This document shows positions 63,211 to 64,000 of a stretch of 64,000 nt of DNA, piece by piece. Each line of letters begins with the position of its first letter. Position 1 is the stretch's first letter. The DNA lies in contig CAKVEP010000009.1 of NCBI GenBank assembly GCA_934729465.1, forward strand, positions 14,215 to 78,214, written 5' to 3'. Origin of the DNA: an uncultured Eubacteriales bacterium. Its GTDB lineage: Bacteria > Bacillota > Clostridia > Oscillospirales > Acutalibacteraceae. The notes beneath the pieces were generated by a model. The model worked only from the letters and a program-made list of their open reading frames with translations, had not been told where the DNA came from and searched no databases. The position numbers and the translations under genes were made by a program.

Positions 63211-63249
63211 CGTTGACAATTTTTGTAAAAATAATTATGAGGAGGAACT

Positions 63250-63831
63250 ATGAGATTGAAATCTAAAATTTTAAAATTATGTATGGTATGCGTAGCAGCG
63301 ATGGCGATGCTTAACATTGGTACTAAAGCAGTGTATAAAAACAAAAAATTAACGCATAATGCTTTAATTGTGAGACCTAACAAAGTTAAGAAAGTGCCTG
63401 ACTACAAAGATTTAGTTCCTGCGGTGAAAATTACAAGACAAGACATAAAATTCATACCAGCGCCTAAACTTAAAAATCTAAATCATATGGTAAAGATTAA
63501 GCGGGAAATGATATTAGCAGACATAGAAAATTATAAAGGGAATTTTAAACGTGCGGAAAGTGATGCATACAAAAAATTTCCGTTAATCGGGGAAGCTAAT
63601 ATACAACAAAGATATGATATATGCTATGTCACATTCGACAGGCTTAAAGAGTTGATATTATCTGTGGTTAGTATAAAGCAAATAAATATATCACCGGTGG
63701 TGCTGCTTGATAAGGATTGTGCTTACAAATTTATACAACACAATTTAGCAGATTTTGAGGACGTAGGCGGAAAACAGGGTTGGTTTAATAAAAGATATGG
63801 ATTTAGTTCTTTAATTTTTTATTATCCATAA
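63250..63831 (+). CDS. Secreted basic protein of unknown function
   Basis: 193 residues with signal peptide or anchor (KILKLCMVCVAAMAMLNIG, about 6-24; cleavage possible near T-K-A). The mature protein is strongly basic, with repeated V-K-K/V-K-I-K-R and P-x-L-K patterns and a C-terminal aromatic segment. Shine-Dalgarno GAGGAGG precedes the ATG, 39 nt after tex. A strong hairpin follows. No recognised family. Confidence 0.65.
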   Translation: MRLKSKILKLCMVCVAAMAMLNIGTKAVYKNKKLTHNALIVRPNKVKKVPDYKDLVPAVKITRQDIKFIPAPKLKNLNHMVKIKREMILADIENYKGNFKRAESDAYKKFPLIGEANIQQRYDICYVTFDRLKELILSVVSIKQINISPVVLLDKDCAYKFIQHNLADFEDVGGKQGWFNKRYGFSSLIFYYP

Positions 63832-63837
63832 AAATTA

Positions 63838-63890
63838 GCCAAAGCACGGGACTGAGGACTTTTAGTCTGAAAGTGCTTTGGCGATTTTGG
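63838..63890 (+). terminator. Terminator after the basic secreted protein
   Basis: Long hairpin: outer stem GCCAAAGCAC / GTGCTTTGGC (10 bp), with an inner GACT/AGTC pairing possible, then GATTTTGGATTTT. The stem lies 6 bp after the stop codon. Confidence 0.7.
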
Positions 63891-63895
63891 ATTTT

Positions 63896-63917
63896 GAAGA
63901 CATTTAGAAGACATTTA
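63896..63917 (+). repeat. Two tandem 11-bp repeats
   Basis: GAAGACATTTA occurs twice in direct succession. It precedes a TTGACA at 63994-63999 that probably belongs to the next gene beyond the window. Confidence 0.7.
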
Positions 63918-64000
63918 AAGATGTAAAATATACATAAAAATTTATTGGTGATTAAGATAAAAGTATTTCAATGTCTGAAGATAAAAAATAGTGTTGACAA

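Overview
The window is AT-rich bacterial chromosome and carries no plasmid, phage or insertion-sequence signature. Gene content points to Bacillota, class Clostridia, most likely a relative of the Oscillospirales/Ruminococcaceae. The evidence is SpoVD- and SpoVE-type division/cortex proteins, a GerA/SpoVAF relative, TmcAL, a large single-chain pyruvate:ferredoxin oxidoreductase (anaerobic metabolism), YlqF/RbgA, FakA, RNase Y-YmdB, and purine-rich Shine-Dalgarno sequences with frequent TTG and GTG starts. All family assignments come from reading motifs and from memory; no database was searched.

Layout. 1-141: 5' end of proS on the minus strand. 340-4787: CorC-type membrane protein, two tiny membrane proteins, tmcAL, folC and tRNA-Ala(GGC). 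5011-8400: accessory stretch with a domain-truncated SpoVAF relative, an anti-sigma kinase/STAS pair without a sigma factor, a Nif11-like small protein and a DUF421/DUF4363 pair. 8661-12080: three-gene polysaccharide unit (initiating sugar transferase, PLP sugar aminotransferase, O-antigen ligase/polymerase-like protein). 12122-17796: nadE and nifJ. 17889-21381: two secreted proteins, one an intact M16C metallopeptidase.

21921-32870 is the division and cell-wall cluster: rsmH, ftsL, spoVD-like PBP, mraY, ftsW/spoVE, murG, murA, ftsQ/divIB and ftsZ. mraZ, murE, murF, murC and ftsA are missing from it. Convergent to it, 32965-37732 holds a methionine gamma-lyase-like PLP enzyme, two M42 aminopeptidases and murD, followed upstream by a G5/3D-domain secreted wall protein (37890-39134).

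39600-40437 is the most unusual part. Three consecutive small genes each encode a leader-like N-terminus ending in Gly-Gly, followed by a Cys-pair (zinc-ribbon-like) domain with a shared W-x-C...C...N motif. They follow a fully consensus sigma-A promoter. No modifying enzyme or C39-type exporter is in the window.

40522-46447: an L19 leader RNA, rplS, three tandem type I signal peptidases, rbgA, rnhB, yraN, an M19 dipeptidase and a metallophosphoesterase. 46546-54209: protein quality control (tig, clpP, clpX, lon), engB and lysA. 54327-63831: RNA metabolism, repair and lipid genes (rny, ymdB, fakA, recG, tex), flanked by two orphan secreted proteins. Most housekeeping genes lie on the plus strand. 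Minus-strand genes are mainly accessory or form the block at 33-39 kb.
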